From contig DATMMX010000012.1 of the NCBI GenBank assembly GCA_035569495.1, forward strand, positions 186,001-250,000: 64,000 nucleotides of DNA, read 5' to 3'. The first letter of the stretch is position 1. Every line of letters begins with the position of its first letter. Below, piece by piece: positions 8,173 through 15,521 of this stretch. The position numbers and the translations under genes are program-made. The stretch is from DASRDZ01 sp035569495 (GTDB taxonomy: Bacteria > Chloroflexota > Dormibacteria > Aeolococcales > Aeolococcaceae). The notes beneath the pieces are model-generated. The model did not search any database, was not told the origin of the DNA, and worked only from the letters and a program-made list of their open reading frames with translations.

Positions 8173-8257
8173 TGTTCGCGACTGGTTCGGCGTCGGGAAC
8201 AATCCAAGTGCCCCCCCTCTCGGGGCGTCCCTGGTTTCCGGGGGCGCCCTTTTTTTT
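8173..8257 (+). ncRNA. Candidate small RNA of about 80 nt, unknown family
   Basis: The RNA is inferred from a promoter ending at 8166 and an intrinsic terminator ending in eight Ts at 8257. Its 5' half holds a short stem-loop (GTTC, 8-base loop, GAAC). A run of Cs at about 8212-8218 can pair with the GGGG at 8222-8225 that begins the terminator stem, so an alternative fold exists. It does not match 6S, 4.5S, tmRNA, RNase P or a tRNA by eye. An ATG at 8169 lies before the expected RNA start and lacks a ribosome site, so a leader peptide is unlikely. Confidence 0.45.
8223..8257 (+). terminator. Strong intrinsic terminator
   Basis: A 12-bp stem (GGGCGTCCCTGG with CCGGGGGCGCCC, two G-U pairs), a TTT loop and then eight consecutive Ts. 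The T-run is on the + strand side only, so it stops rightward transcription and would not serve the leftward dus operon. Confidence 0.85.
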
Positions 8258-8301
8258 GTTCGGGGGTGTTGCGTTCGAGGTTTTCCGGCGGTCCGTCGCG
8301 G

Positions 8302-8616
8302 TCAGTGGGCGCCGCCGCCGAAGCGCTCGACCGCCCAGATCACCACCGCGAACGCCCACAGCGCCATGGCCGCGCTGATGTATACGCTCTGCATGCTGCT
8401 GCTGCGCACCCGCAGCGCGACGCGGAGCAGCATCCACAGCATCGCCGCCGACGACAGCAGCAGGAGCAGGCGCCCGCTCAGCGGCGCGCCGACCACCAGA
8501 CTGGCGAGGATGCCGCCGACCAGCGGCAGCCCCAGCGGCACCGTCCACCACGGCAGCTCGACCGGCTCGCCCAGCCGCGGGCTGCTTCCCGACGGCGGCG
8601 TCTCCACCGCGCTCAT
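8302..8616 (-). CDS. Small hypothetical membrane protein (three helices)
   Basis: 104 residues with no recognised family. After a 22-residue soluble N-terminus there are three hydrophobic segments: around V-P-L-G-L-P-L-V-G-G-I-L-A-S-L-V-V-G, then L-L-L-L-L-S-S-A-A-M-L-W-M-L-L, then Y-I-S-A-A-M-A-L-W-A-F-A-V-V-I-W. A basic R-V-A-L-R-V-R link between the last two probably faces the cytoplasm. Its ATG overlaps the dus stop (ATGA), so it is co-translated with dus. Nothing in it suggests an enzymatic role. Confidence 0.7.
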   Translation of the reverse strand: MSAVETPPSGSSPRLGEPVELPWWTVPLGLPLVGGILASLVVGAPLSGRLLLLLSSAAMLWMLLRVALRVRSSSMQSVYISAAMALWAFAVVIWAVERFGGGAH

Positions 8617-9653
8617 CCCTCGCCCGAGGTGAACACCGGCGCGAACCACCCCTCGGGCCGCTCGCCGCTGGCCAGGGCGAGGTCGAAGAGCTCCTCCAGC
8701 CGCTCCTGGGAGTCGAGGCCCTGGACCATCGAGCGCAGCCGGGCGGCGCCGTTGCAGCCCTTGATGGTCCAGGCCACGTACTTGCGGCCGATGCGCAGGG
8801 CGCGGCGCTCGCCGTAGTAGGCGATCAGGTCGGCGAGGTGGCGGCGGGTCAGCGCGATCCGGTCGGCGAAGGGCTGCTCGGGGAGGCGCTCGCCCGTGCG
8901 CAGGCGGTGCTCCATCTGGCGCACCAGGTGGAAGTTGCCGAGCATCCCCCGGGCGACGATCACCCCGTCGACGAGGCCCTCCTCGATGCGCCGGGCGACC
9001 ACCTCGGGATCGCGCACGTCGCCGCTGCCGATCACCGGGATGTCGACCGCCTCCTTCACTCTGGCGATCTCGTCCCAGTCGGCCCAGCCCTCGTAGGCCT
9101 GGTTGCGGGTGCGGCCGTGGACGGTGACCATGCGCACGCCCACGTCCTGGAGGGCGCGGGCCAGCTCGGGGGCGTTGATGCTCTGGTGGTCCCAGCCGAG
9201 GCGCATCTTGGCGGTGACGGGCACGGACACCGCGTCGACCATGGCGCCCAGCACCTGCGCGGTGCGGTGCAGGTCGCGGGCCAGCGCGGCGCCGTTGCCG
9301 ATGCCGACCACCTTGCGCACCGGGCAGCCGAGGTTGACGTCCACGGCCATGGCGCCGCGCTCCACGCAGACCTGCGCCGCCTCGGCCATCACGGCGGGGT
9401 CGCTGCCCACCAGCTGGGCGGCCACCGGCCGCACCGTGGCGGGGAAGTCGAGCAGCTTGACGATCGCCTCCTGGCTGCGCACCAGCGCCTCGGCGGCGAC
9501 CATCTCGGTGGTGGTCAGGCCGGCGCCCATCTCGGCGGCGATGGCGCGGAAGGGCGCGTCGCTGATGCCGGCCATGGGGGCGACCAGCACGGGGCTGGGC
9601 AGCGTCAGGTCACCGAGCTGCAGCGGGCGTGCGAACGCGGGGGCGAGGGCCAT
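8613..9653 (-). CDS. dusB: tRNA-dihydrouridine synthase (DusB-like)
   Basis: FMN-dependent TIM-barrel enzyme reducing uridines in the tRNA D-loop. 346 residues, typical of DusB. L-V-A-P-M-A-G-I-S-D-A-P-F-R starts the barrel and F-A-R-P-L-Q-L-G precedes it. The catalytic Cys lies in N-L-G-C-P-V-R-K-V. V-H-G-R-T-R-N-Q-A-Y-E-G and I-G-S-G-D-V are FMN/substrate loops. The helical C-terminal domain contains the basic R-R-A-L-R-I-G-R-K-Y-V-A-W stretch that contacts tRNA. TACCAT sits 7 bases before the ATG with no Shine-Dalgarno site, suggesting a leaderless mRNA. Confidence 0.93.
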   Translation of the reverse strand: MALAPAFARPLQLGDLTLPSPVLVAPMAGISDAPFRAIAAEMGAGLTTTEMVAAEALVRSQEAIVKLLDFPATVRPVAAQLVGSDPAVMAEAAQVCVERGAMAVDVNLGCPVRKVVGIGNGAALARDLHRTAQVLGAMVDAVSVPVTAKMRLGWDHQSINAPELARALQDVGVRMVTVHGRTRNQAYEGWADWDEIARVKEAVDIPVIGSGDVRDPEVVARRIEEGLVDGVIVARGMLGNFHLVRQMEHRLRTGERLPEQPFADRIALTRRHLADLIAYYGERRALRIGRKYVAWTIKGCNGAARLRSMVQGLDSQERLEELFDLALASGERPEGWFAPVFTSGEG

Positions 9654-9660
9654 GGCGGCG

Positions 9661-9666
9661 ATGGTA
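9661..9666 (-). promoter_or_regulatory. dusB -10 box (leaderless layout)
   Basis: TACCAT on the reverse strand, 7 bases before the dusB ATG. It lies next to the hairpin that follows coaX. Confidence 0.4.
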
Positions 9667-9673
9667 GCCGAGG

Positions 9674-9690
9674 TCCGGCCATCGGCCGGA
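9674..9690 (-). terminator. Hairpin after coaX
   Basis: TCCGGCC-ATC-GGCCGGA, a perfect 7-bp inverted repeat starting 4 bases beyond the coaX stop. There is no U-tract, so it is a weak terminator, or it may instead act as an operator just upstream of the dusB -10. Confidence 0.35.
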
Positions 9691-9693
9691 AGC

Positions 9694-10464
9694 TCAGCCC
9701 GGCGCGTTGAGGTCGTGGATGATGCGCAGGCCGTCGAGGGTGAGGCGCTGGTCGACGGTGTCGATGACCGCCGTCTCGGCGGCGATCAGCTCCGCGAGGC
9801 CGCCGGTGGCGATGACCCGGGCGCCGTCGCCGAGCTCGGCCTTCATGCGGGCGACGATGCCCTCGATCAGCCCCACGTAGCCGAAGACCAGGCCGGCCTG
9901 CATCGACTGGGTGGTGTTGCGGCCGACCACGGTGGGCGGGGCGGCGAGCTCGACGCGGGTGAGCTTGGCGGTGTGGGAGACCAGCGCGTCGAGGCTGATC
10001 ACGATGCCCGGGGCGATGGCGCCGCCGAGGTAGTCGCCGTTGGGTGAGATGGCGTCGAAGGTGGTGGCGGTGCCGAAGTCGACCAGCACCGCGGGGCCGC
10101 CGTAGCGGCGGAAGGCGGCCAGGGCGTTGACGATGCGGTCGGCGCCGACCTGGCGCGGGTCCTCGTAGAGGATGCGCATGCCGGTGCGGATGCCGGGGCC
10201 GACGATCATCGGCGCCAGCTTGAAGTAGTGCTGGGACAGCTCCTCGATCGGCCGCGAGAGGATGGGCACCACGTTGCTCACCACCACCGCGCTGATGCGC
10301 TCGGGGAGGATGGCCCGGCTGCCTAGCAGGCCGACGATGAGCAGGCCCATCTCGTCGCCGGTGGCGCGCTCGTCGGTGTGCAGCCGGAAGTCGGCGACCA
10401 GCTCCTCGCCCTCGAAGACGCCGAGGACCACGTTGGTGTTGCCGACGTCGATGGCGAGCAGCAT
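9694..10464 (-). CDS. coaX: Type III pantothenate kinase
   Basis: Catalyses the first step of coenzyme A synthesis. 256 residues, ASKHA fold. The phosphate-binding D-V-G-N-T-N is at residues 6-11, G-A-D-R-I-V-N is in the middle, and D-F-G-T-A-T-T-F and I-A-P-G-I follow. All type III hallmarks are present. It has its own TACAAT -10 box 8 bases before the ATG, lying within the end of the upstream esterase gene, so it is probably transcribed as a leaderless mRNA, separately from or in addition to the esterase transcript. Confidence 0.95.
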   Translation of the reverse strand: MLLAIDVGNTNVVLGVFEGEELVADFRLHTDERATGDEMGLLIVGLLGSRAILPERISAVVVSNVVPILSRPIEELSQHYFKLAPMIVGPGIRTGMRILYEDPRQVGADRIVNALAAFRRYGGPAVLVDFGTATTFDAISPNGDYLGGAIAPGIVISLDALVSHTAKLTRVELAAPPTVVGRNTTQSMQAGLVFGYVGLIEGIVARMKAELGDGARVIATGGLAELIAAETAVIDTVDQRLTLDGLRIIHDLNAPG

Positions 10465-10472
10465 GGCGCGTG

Positions 10473-10489
10473 ATTGTAGGCGTGCCTAC
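10473..10489 (-). promoter_or_regulatory. coaX promoter: -10 box joined to a palindrome
   Basis: TACAAT (reverse strand, 10478-10473) is 8 bases before coaX. A perfect palindrome GTAGGC-GT-GCCTAC (10476-10489) overlaps its upstream half, so a regulator bound there could block the polymerase. Confidence 0.45.
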
Positions 10490-11574
10490 TCGGCCCCGGC
10501 TGCCAGCGCTCGCGCGAGATAATCCCAGCCGATCGGGTAACGGTGGGCCATGCCGCCGTGCCGCCCGGCGAAGCGCTCGTAGCGGTGCTCGACGCCGAGG
10601 CGGTCCAGGGTCTCGTGCATCGCCCGGGTGCCCAGGTCCATGTAGTACTCGTCGCTGTCGCCGGCGTCGAGGTACACGGCGTGCAGGGCGCGCAGCTCGG
10701 CGGCGTGGCCCTGGGCCATGCGCACCGGGTCGTTGGCCAGCCAGCGCTCCCAGTTGGCGGGCACGATGCGCCCCCAGGTGTCGACGGGAAGGCCGATGCC
10801 CAGCGGCTCGTCGGGGTCGGGTGAGTACGCGGCCGCGCAGCCGAGCACCATCAGCGCGCCGAAGTGACGGCGGCGGTACTGGTCGTCGCCGAGCAGCCGG
10901 TCGCGCAGCGCGACGACGTTGTTGCCGTGCTCCTGCAGGGCGCGCGCGAACTCGCCCAGCTCGCGCCCGTAGCAGTGCTCGAACAGCGAGTCGCCCGCGT
11001 GCGACGCCGCTGCGCCGAAGACGTCGGGACGGCGCATGCACAGCGCCAGAGCCCCGATGCCGCCGCTGCTGTGGCCACTTGCCCCGCGATGCCGCGGCGC
11101 AGCGAGGGTGCGGTAGTTGCTGTCAACGTGGGCCACAACGTCGACGGCCACGTAGTCCTCGTGGCGCCCGGTGGCGGTGGAGTTGACGAACTGGCCGCCG
11201 CCGTACGCGGTGGCGCCGTCGAGGAACGCGTAGATGCACGGTGGCGGCGCGCCCTCCGAGGCGTGCAGGACGTCGAGGCGCTCGAAGATGGTCGGCTCGA
11301 ACAGCTCGGCGTGGCGCCACTCCTCGACCGCCGACCCGTAGCCGGGCAGCACGTAGATCACCGGGTAGCGTCGCTCGGGCTCGGCGTCGTAGCCGGGCGG
11401 CAGCCAGAGCAGCAGGGTGCGGCGGGCGGGGTCGCCGAGCGGGTTGTCGCGCAGGGCCGCGCTGTCCACGGTGTCCTCGACCGCCGTCCCGCGCTGCGCG
11501 GGCGGGGTGCGCCAGCGCGCGGGGCGCAGGGGGTGGGGAACCGCCACGGAGCGCAGCGGCGGGGATGCCGTCAT
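10486..11574 (-). CDS. Alpha/beta-hydrolase esterase (esterase D/enterochelin-esterase-like)
   Basis: 362 residues. The central part matches the D-type esterase superfamily: R-R-T-L-L-L-W-L-P-P-G-Y, Y-P-V-I-Y-V-L-P-G-Y-G near 75-85, and a nucleophile elbow G-H-S-S-G-G-I-G-A with the catalytic Ser. A late Asp (D-A-G-D-S-D-E-Y) and His (R-H-G-G-M-A-H) can complete the triad. There is no signal peptide, so it is probably cytoplasmic. The substrate is unknown. A CAATAT box lies 8 bases before its ATG, and the gene is divergent from the winged-helix gene. Confidence 0.78.
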   Translation of the reverse strand: MTASPPLRSVAVPHPLRPARWRTPPAQRGTAVEDTVDSAALRDNPLGDPARRTLLLWLPPGYDAEPERRYPVIYVLPGYGSAVEEWRHAELFEPTIFERLDVLHASEGAPPPCIYAFLDGATAYGGGQFVNSTATGRHEDYVAVDVVAHVDSNYRTLAAPRHRGASGHSSGGIGALALCMRRPDVFGAAASHAGDSLFEHCYGRELGEFARALQEHGNNVVALRDRLLGDDQYRRRHFGALMVLGCAAAYSPDPDEPLGIGLPVDTWGRIVPANWERWLANDPVRMAQGHAAELRALHAVYLDAGDSDEYYMDLGTRAMHETLDRLGVEHRYERFAGRHGGMAHRYPIGWDYLARALAAGAE

Positions 11575-11582
11575 CGCGCCGG

Positions 11583-11588
11583 ATATTG
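11583..11588 (-). promoter_or_regulatory. Esterase -10 box (leaderless layout)
   Basis: CAATAT on the reverse strand, 8 bases before the ATG. It lies back to back with the rightward promoter at 11606. Confidence 0.4.
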
Positions 11589-11605
11589 TCGCCGGAGCAC
11601 GCCCC

Positions 11606-11634
11606 TTGACGGCGGGCCGGTGGCGACGTACTCT
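11606..11634 (+). promoter_or_regulatory. Promoter of the winged-helix/degV unit
   Basis: TTGACG, a 17-base spacer and TACTCT, with the GTG start codon 8 bases after the -10. This predicts transcription starting at or within a base or two of the start codon (leaderless). Confidence 0.55.
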
Positions 11635-11642
11635 CCGCGCCC

Positions 11643-12347
11643 GTGACGATTCTTGGGAGATCAGCCCTCACCGCGCGCCGCCGCCAGTGCCTGGCCGCGC
11701 TCGACCGCGCGGTCCGCGCCGCCGGTGGCGCGGTCCACTACAGCGCCGTCGCCGACCCCCTGGGGATCAGCGCCTGGACCGCTTACGACCTGCTCCGCGA
11801 GCTGGAGCGCGACGGCCTGGTGGCCACCTCCTACGCGCACCGCGCCGGGGTGGCGGTGGGCCGCACCCAGGTCGGCTTCGCCCCCACCTCGGCGGGCCGC
11901 GCCGCGCTCGGCGAGCCCGCCGCGCCGCCCGCCGAGGAACGCGCCCTGCGCCGCGCCCACGCCAGCCTGGCCGAGCTCGGCTCGGTGCGCGCCGCCCTCG
12001 CGGCGGTCGATCGCGGCTCGCGCGGGCTCGACATCACCAGCCACCTCGCCTTCTGGCTCAGCCAGGCCGAGCGCCTGCCGGGCCGCACCCGCGCCGGCCT
12101 GCGCCAGGTGCTGCGCACCGCCCCGGAGGCGGCCACCGCGCTGTCGATGTTCGTCGCCGGGGTGTACGGCGCGGCCAGCGCGGAGAGCGCCGAGGTGGCC
12201 GACGCCCTGGCCGCCGAGGTGGGCGCCTTCCAGCGCCGCCTGGCCCGCACCACCGCCGCCCGCCGCGAGCGCCTGGCCCGCTCGCTGGCCTCACTTCTCG
12301 ACCACCTCGCCGTCTCCACGGACGCGGCACCGCAGACCGGCGCATGA
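11643..12347 (+). CDS. Winged-helix DNA-binding protein upstream of degV
   Basis: 234 residues. The N-terminal part (about 10-85) looks like a winged helix-turn-helix: V-H-Y-S-A-V-A-D-P-L-G-I-S-A-W-T-A-Y-D-L as helix-turn-recognition helix, then R-E-L-E-R-D-G-L-V and a wing ending at F-A-P-T-S-A-G-R-A-A. The rest is Ala/Arg-rich and helical with no recognised ligand domain. It starts with GTG right at the predicted transcription start and lies 36 bases upstream of degV, so it may regulate or be co-expressed with it. Family not recognised beyond the HTH. Confidence 0.65.
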   Translation: MTILGRSALTARRRQCLAALDRAVRAAGGAVHYSAVADPLGISAWTAYDLLRELERDGLVATSYAHRAGVAVGRTQVGFAPTSAGRAALGEPAAPPAEERALRRAHASLAELGSVRAALAAVDRGSRGLDITSHLAFWLSQAERLPGRTRAGLRQVLRTAPEAATALSMFVAGVYGAASAESAEVADALAAEVGAFQRRLARTTAARRERLARSLASLLDHLAVSTDAAPQTGA

Positions 12348-12383
12348 CCCCGCGCCGCCGCATTTCTTGGGAGTAGCAGACCG

Positions 12384-13232
12384 ATGGCAGGCATCCGCTT
12401 CGTCGCCGACAGCACCCACGACCTGGCCGGCTGGGCCGGCGAGCACGGCGTCACCACCGTCCCCCTCAAGGTGATCTTCGGCGACGAGGTGCTGGTTGAC
12501 GGCGTCGACATCACCGCCACCGCCTTCTACGAGCGCATGCGCTCGGCGACCAGGAACCCGACCACCTCGCAGCCGACCCCCGCGGAGTTCGAGGCGGCCT
12601 TCCGCGACGCGGCGGCGGACGGGTCGAGCGTGGTGTGCACCACCATCTCCGCGGAGATGAGCGGCACCTACGGCGCGGCCCTGACGGCGCGCGAGGCGCT
12701 GCCCGAGCTGGACATCCACGTCATCGACACGCGCAGCGTCAGCCTGGGTCACGCGGGGGTGCTGCGCGCCGCGGTGGAGACCGCCGAGTCGGGCGGGAAA
12801 CTGCAGGACGTGCTCAATACGGTCGACGAGGTGATGCGCCGGCAGCGCACGGTGTTCATCGTGGAGACGCTGGAGTATCTGCGCCGCGGCGGGCGCATCG
12901 GCGGGGCGCGGGCGCTGCTCGGCTCGGTGCTGAACATCAAGCCGGTGCTGCAGATTCTCGACGGGCGCATCGAGCCCTTCGACCGGGTGCGCACCTATGC
13001 GCGGGCGCTCGATCGCATGTGCGCGGAGGTGATCTCGGCGACCGGCGAGGCGGGGCGGCCGGCGCGCGTGGTGCTGGGGCACGCGGACAAGCTGGAGGAC
13101 TGCCAGATGATCGCGCGGCGGCTCGCCCCGCACAGTGATGGGGAGCCGGAGATCATCGAGATCGGGCCGATCGTCGGGGCGCATGCGGGGCCGGGGACGC
13201 TCGGGCTGTCGTTCTACCTGCCGCCCAGGTAG
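12384..13232 (+). CDS. DegV family fatty-acid-binding protein
   Basis: 282 residues with the two-lobed DegV fold. Hallmarks are I-R-F-V-A-D-S-T-H-D-L at the N-terminus, T-S-Q-P-T-P-A-E-F, I-S-A-E-M-S-G-T-Y (the Ser contacting the carboxylate), D-T-R-S-V-S-L-G-H-A-G and L-R-R-G-G-R-I-G. Some members (FakB) present fatty acids to the kinase FakA; no FakA/DAK gene lies nearby, so only lipid binding is inferred. A TTGGGAG ribosome site precedes the ATG. Co-directional with the winged-helix gene. Confidence 0.9.
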   Translation: MAGIRFVADSTHDLAGWAGEHGVTTVPLKVIFGDEVLVDGVDITATAFYERMRSATRNPTTSQPTPAEFEAAFRDAAADGSSVVCTTISAEMSGTYGAALTAREALPELDIHVIDTRSVSLGHAGVLRAAVETAESGGKLQDVLNTVDEVMRRQRTVFIVETLEYLRRGGRIGGARALLGSVLNIKPVLQILDGRIEPFDRVRTYARALDRMCAEVISATGEAGRPARVVLGHADKLEDCQMIARRLAPHSDGEPEIIEIGPIVGAHAGPGTLGLSFYLPPR

Positions 13233-13286
13233 GCGAAGCGCGAGGTGCGCCGCCGCGCGGGGCGGGGCGTGCGACCATGAATCACC

Positions 13287-13658
13287 ATGCCCCGACGCCG
13301 CCGCGACCTGCACTGCCCCAACGGCTGCCCTGACGGGACCTTCGAAGCGCTCAACGCGCCGCTGATCGTCGATCGCAGCGCCGCGTACCTGCGCCACGAC
13401 GACCGCGCCGCCACCTACCGGTGCACGTCGTGCAGCTCGGTGGCGGTCGACCTGTGGGCGGCGGCGCGCGAGATGCAGCACGACCGCACCGCCGCGCCGC
13501 TGACGCTGACCTGCCCCGCCTGCGCCACGATGATGCTGCCGCCCGTGGACGATCCGCTGGCCACCGTGGTCGAGTGCCCGCAGTGCGGCCAGCAGTTCGC
13601 GGTCGAGGAGGGCATGCCCCACCTCCACGGCGGCGGCGGCGCGGACGGCGACCTCTAG
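13287..13658 (+). CDS. Zinc-ribbon hypothetical protein
   Basis: 123 residues, family not recognised. It carries four cysteine pairs: C-P-N-G-C near the N-terminus, C-T-S-C around 46-49, C-P-A-C in the middle and C-P-Q-C-G near the end. These would make two zinc ribbons, each built from two pairs, separated by about 25 residues. The last ribbon (V-E-C-P-Q-C-G-Q-Q-F-A-V) resembles rubredoxin-like knuckles of small nucleic-acid or scaffold proteins. The tail is His/Gly-rich (H-L-H-G-G-G-G). It converges on the secreted-protein gene. Confidence 0.6.
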   Translation: MPRRRRDLHCPNGCPDGTFEALNAPLIVDRSAAYLRHDDRAATYRCTSCSSVAVDLWAAAREMQHDRTAAPLTLTCPACATMMLPPVDDPLATVVECPQCGQQFAVEEGMPHLHGGGGADGDL

Positions 13659-13665
13659 TCCACCG

Positions 13666-14637
13666 CTAGCTGCACGGCCCCCCGCACTGCCGCGTCGCCC
13701 CCGAGTTGGGGTCGAGCATCAGCGAGGACTCGTCCACCGCCTCGAACGACGCCGCTGGAATCGTCTTCAGCTCGGCGATCAGCGCGTCCGGCCAGCGCGA
13801 GTCCTGGGTGCCCTGGAAGAACCAGTTGCTGCCATTGTCGGCAAGAATCAGCCCGTAGTGCTTCATGCCCTCGATGATCGTCCGCGCCGCGGCGCTGTAC
13901 GTCGACTCGTCGAACGTCGACTGCAGGCGGAAGCGCTCGCCCATCGGCGGGAAGACCGGCCCGGTGGTGCCCGCCTGGTGGCGCGCCGGCCAGACGAAGG
14001 CGTTCTGGGTGTGCACCATGGTGAAGCGGATGGCGTGGTCGACCTTGCCGGCGAGCACCTCGTCGTAGGAGAGCAGGCCGGGGAGGATCGGCAGTCCCGC
14101 CGCGTCGGCGCTGGTCCACGTTGCCGGGCGCAGCGCGTCGGAGCTCAGGGGGAACACCGCGCCGGAGCCGCCGGTGTACGGCGAAGTGGCGAGCTGCGCA
14201 TGCCACACCTCGTACAGCGTGCACGTGTCCCGGTTGACGGTGAGGGCGTGGTCGTCGCCGCCGTCGTTGGGCGTGCCCTCGATCTTCAGGTCGGCGCCGA
14301 CCGGGTACGGACCGGGGTCGCTCTCCGAGGCGTACTGGAACTGCAGCGTCCCGGTGGCGCGGGTGTTGTCGACCACGTTGAACGGCATGCCGTATGGATA
14401 GGCGCCGAAGTCGGGGTGCAGCTTGAGCGCGGCGCTGCCCGAGGTGGCCAGGTAGAGCGGGCCGCTGGGGTCGAGGGGCAGCTTGGAGACGTCGGCGTGC
14501 CAGACGTTGTCGGCGGGCAGCAGGTTGCACGCCGTGCCCGGCACGACCGCGGCGCGCGCGCCCAGGGGCAGGGCGTTGAGCGCGATCGCGCTGCAGGTGG
14601 CGACGGTGAGGGCGCGGCGGCGCTTTCGCTGGGTCAT
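13666..14637 (-). CDS. Secreted protein of unknown function
   Basis: 323 residues with a clear Sec signal peptide: basic M-T-Q-R-K-R-R-R, a hydrophobic core and A-R-A-A near residue 29. The mature part contains N-L-L-P-A-D-N-V-W-H-A-D-V-S, a tract ending Y-P-Y-G-M-P-F-N-V-V, and later G-E-R-F-R-L and G-M-K-H-Y-G-L-I-L-A-D-N-G-S. This looks like one globular extracellular domain found in soil bacteria but I cannot name its function. Two Cys pairs (C-N-L-L and the terminal C-G-G-P-C-S) may form disulfides. GGAAGG precedes the ATG. Confidence 0.65.
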   Translation of the reverse strand: MTQRKRRRALTVATCSAIALNALPLGARAAVVPGTACNLLPADNVWHADVSKLPLDPSGPLYLATSGSAALKLHPDFGAYPYGMPFNVVDNTRATGTLQFQYASESDPGPYPVGADLKIEGTPNDGGDDHALTVNRDTCTLYEVWHAQLATSPYTGGSGAVFPLSSDALRPATWTSADAAGLPILPGLLSYDEVLAGKVDHAIRFTMVHTQNAFVWPARHQAGTTGPVFPPMGERFRLQSTFDESTYSAAARTIIEGMKHYGLILADNGSNWFFQGTQDSRWPDALIAELKTIPAASFEAVDESSLMLDPNSGATRQCGGPCS

Positions 14638-14680
14638 GGCGTCCCTTCCAAGGTCGAACGTGCGGCCCGCGCCGACGACT

Positions 14681-15445
14681 CTACAGGTCGGGGAGCAGCC
14701 CCACGGTGGCCTCGACCGGGCCCGCGGACTCGTCGCCGCTGCGCGCCCAGTAGCGCGAGAAGCAGCCGTCGAAACTCCAGATCCTGCCGCCGTGCGACGC
14801 CACCGGGCGGTCGCTGTGATGCGGCGTGTGGCCGTGCACCACGCGGGTGGCGTCGAAGTGCTGCAGGTGGGCGTCGAGGCGCTCGGGGTCGTGGAAGGCG
14901 CGGCGGCCGACGGTGTACCAGAACACGTCCCACGCGCCCTGCGGCCGGGCCAGCATCTCGCGCCCCGCGGCGTTGACGCTCTCGACGTCGTTGCCGAGGC
15001 GGGCGTAGGCGTCGTGGTCGCAGTGCTGCACCAGGGTGCCGTCGGGGAGGCGGAGCATCAGCGGCAGCGAGCGCAGCCAGTCCTCCAGGCCGGGGTCACC
15101 GGCGACCTCGCGCAGGTCGGCCCAGTCGCCGCGGCGCCACAGCCAGACGTCGGCCAGCGAGGCGCGGCCGAACTCGACCACCTTGGGCGGCGTCCAGCCG
15201 GTGCGCACCTCTTCGAGGACGCCGAGCAGGAGCAGGTCGTGGTTGCCCAGCACCGACTGCGCGTTGCCGCGGCTGCGGGCGATGCGGGCGGCCCGCGCGC
15301 CACCGCCCTCCCCCGGCGGACCGCCCTGGAAGAAGTCGCCGACGAAGACGGTGTCAACCTCGTCCTCGGGGTACGGGCGCAGCGCGGACTCGAGGCGCTC
15401 GGCGTCGCCCTGGACGTCGCCGACGATCAGCAGGGGGCGAACCAT
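14681..15445 (-). CDS. Calcineurin-like metallophosphoesterase
   Basis: 254 residues. It has the full motif set of binuclear metallophosphatases: G-D-V-Q-G-D near the N-terminus, F-V-G-D-F-F-Q-G, L-G-N-H-D-L, and V-H-G-H-T-P. G-D-x-x-G-D with G-N-H-D is reminiscent of PrpE/ApaH-type protein or dinucleotide phosphatases, but the substrate is not determinable. No signal peptide is present, so it is cytoplasmic. The start fits the family N-terminus (R-P-L-L-I-V-G-D); a TATGCT box lies 9 bases upstream inside a palindrome, indicating a leaderless, possibly regulated transcript. Confidence 0.8.
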   Translation of the reverse strand: MVRPLLIVGDVQGDAERLESALRPYPEDEVDTVFVGDFFQGGPPGEGGGARAARIARSRGNAQSVLGNHDLLLLGVLEEVRTGWTPPKVVEFGRASLADVWLWRRGDWADLREVAGDPGLEDWLRSLPLMLRLPDGTLVQHCDHDAYARLGNDVESVNAAGREMLARPQGAWDVFWYTVGRRAFHDPERLDAHLQHFDATRVVHGHTPHHSDRPVASHGGRIWSFDGCFSRYWARSGDESAGPVEATVGLLPDL

Positions 15446-15450
15446 GTGCT

Positions 15451-15469
15451 GCCGAGCATACCGCTCGGC
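15451..15469 (-). promoter_or_regulatory. Phosphoesterase -10 box inside a palindrome
   Basis: GCCGAGC-N5-GCTCGGC is a perfect 7-bp inverted repeat with the -10 TATGCT (reverse strand) starting in its centre. The -10 ends 9 bases before the ATG. Similar in layout to the acetyltransferase-cassette promoter near 27990. Confidence 0.45.
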
Positions 15470-15521
15470 GGCGGGAGGGCCCGGTGAACCCCGCCGTTCA
15501 CCGGACCGCAGAGCGCAGAGG

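Noticed and set aside
8169..8378. Leader peptide or small gene starting at the ATG at 8169
   Set aside because: No ribosome site, the ATG lies before the expected RNA start, and the frame runs through a strong terminator.
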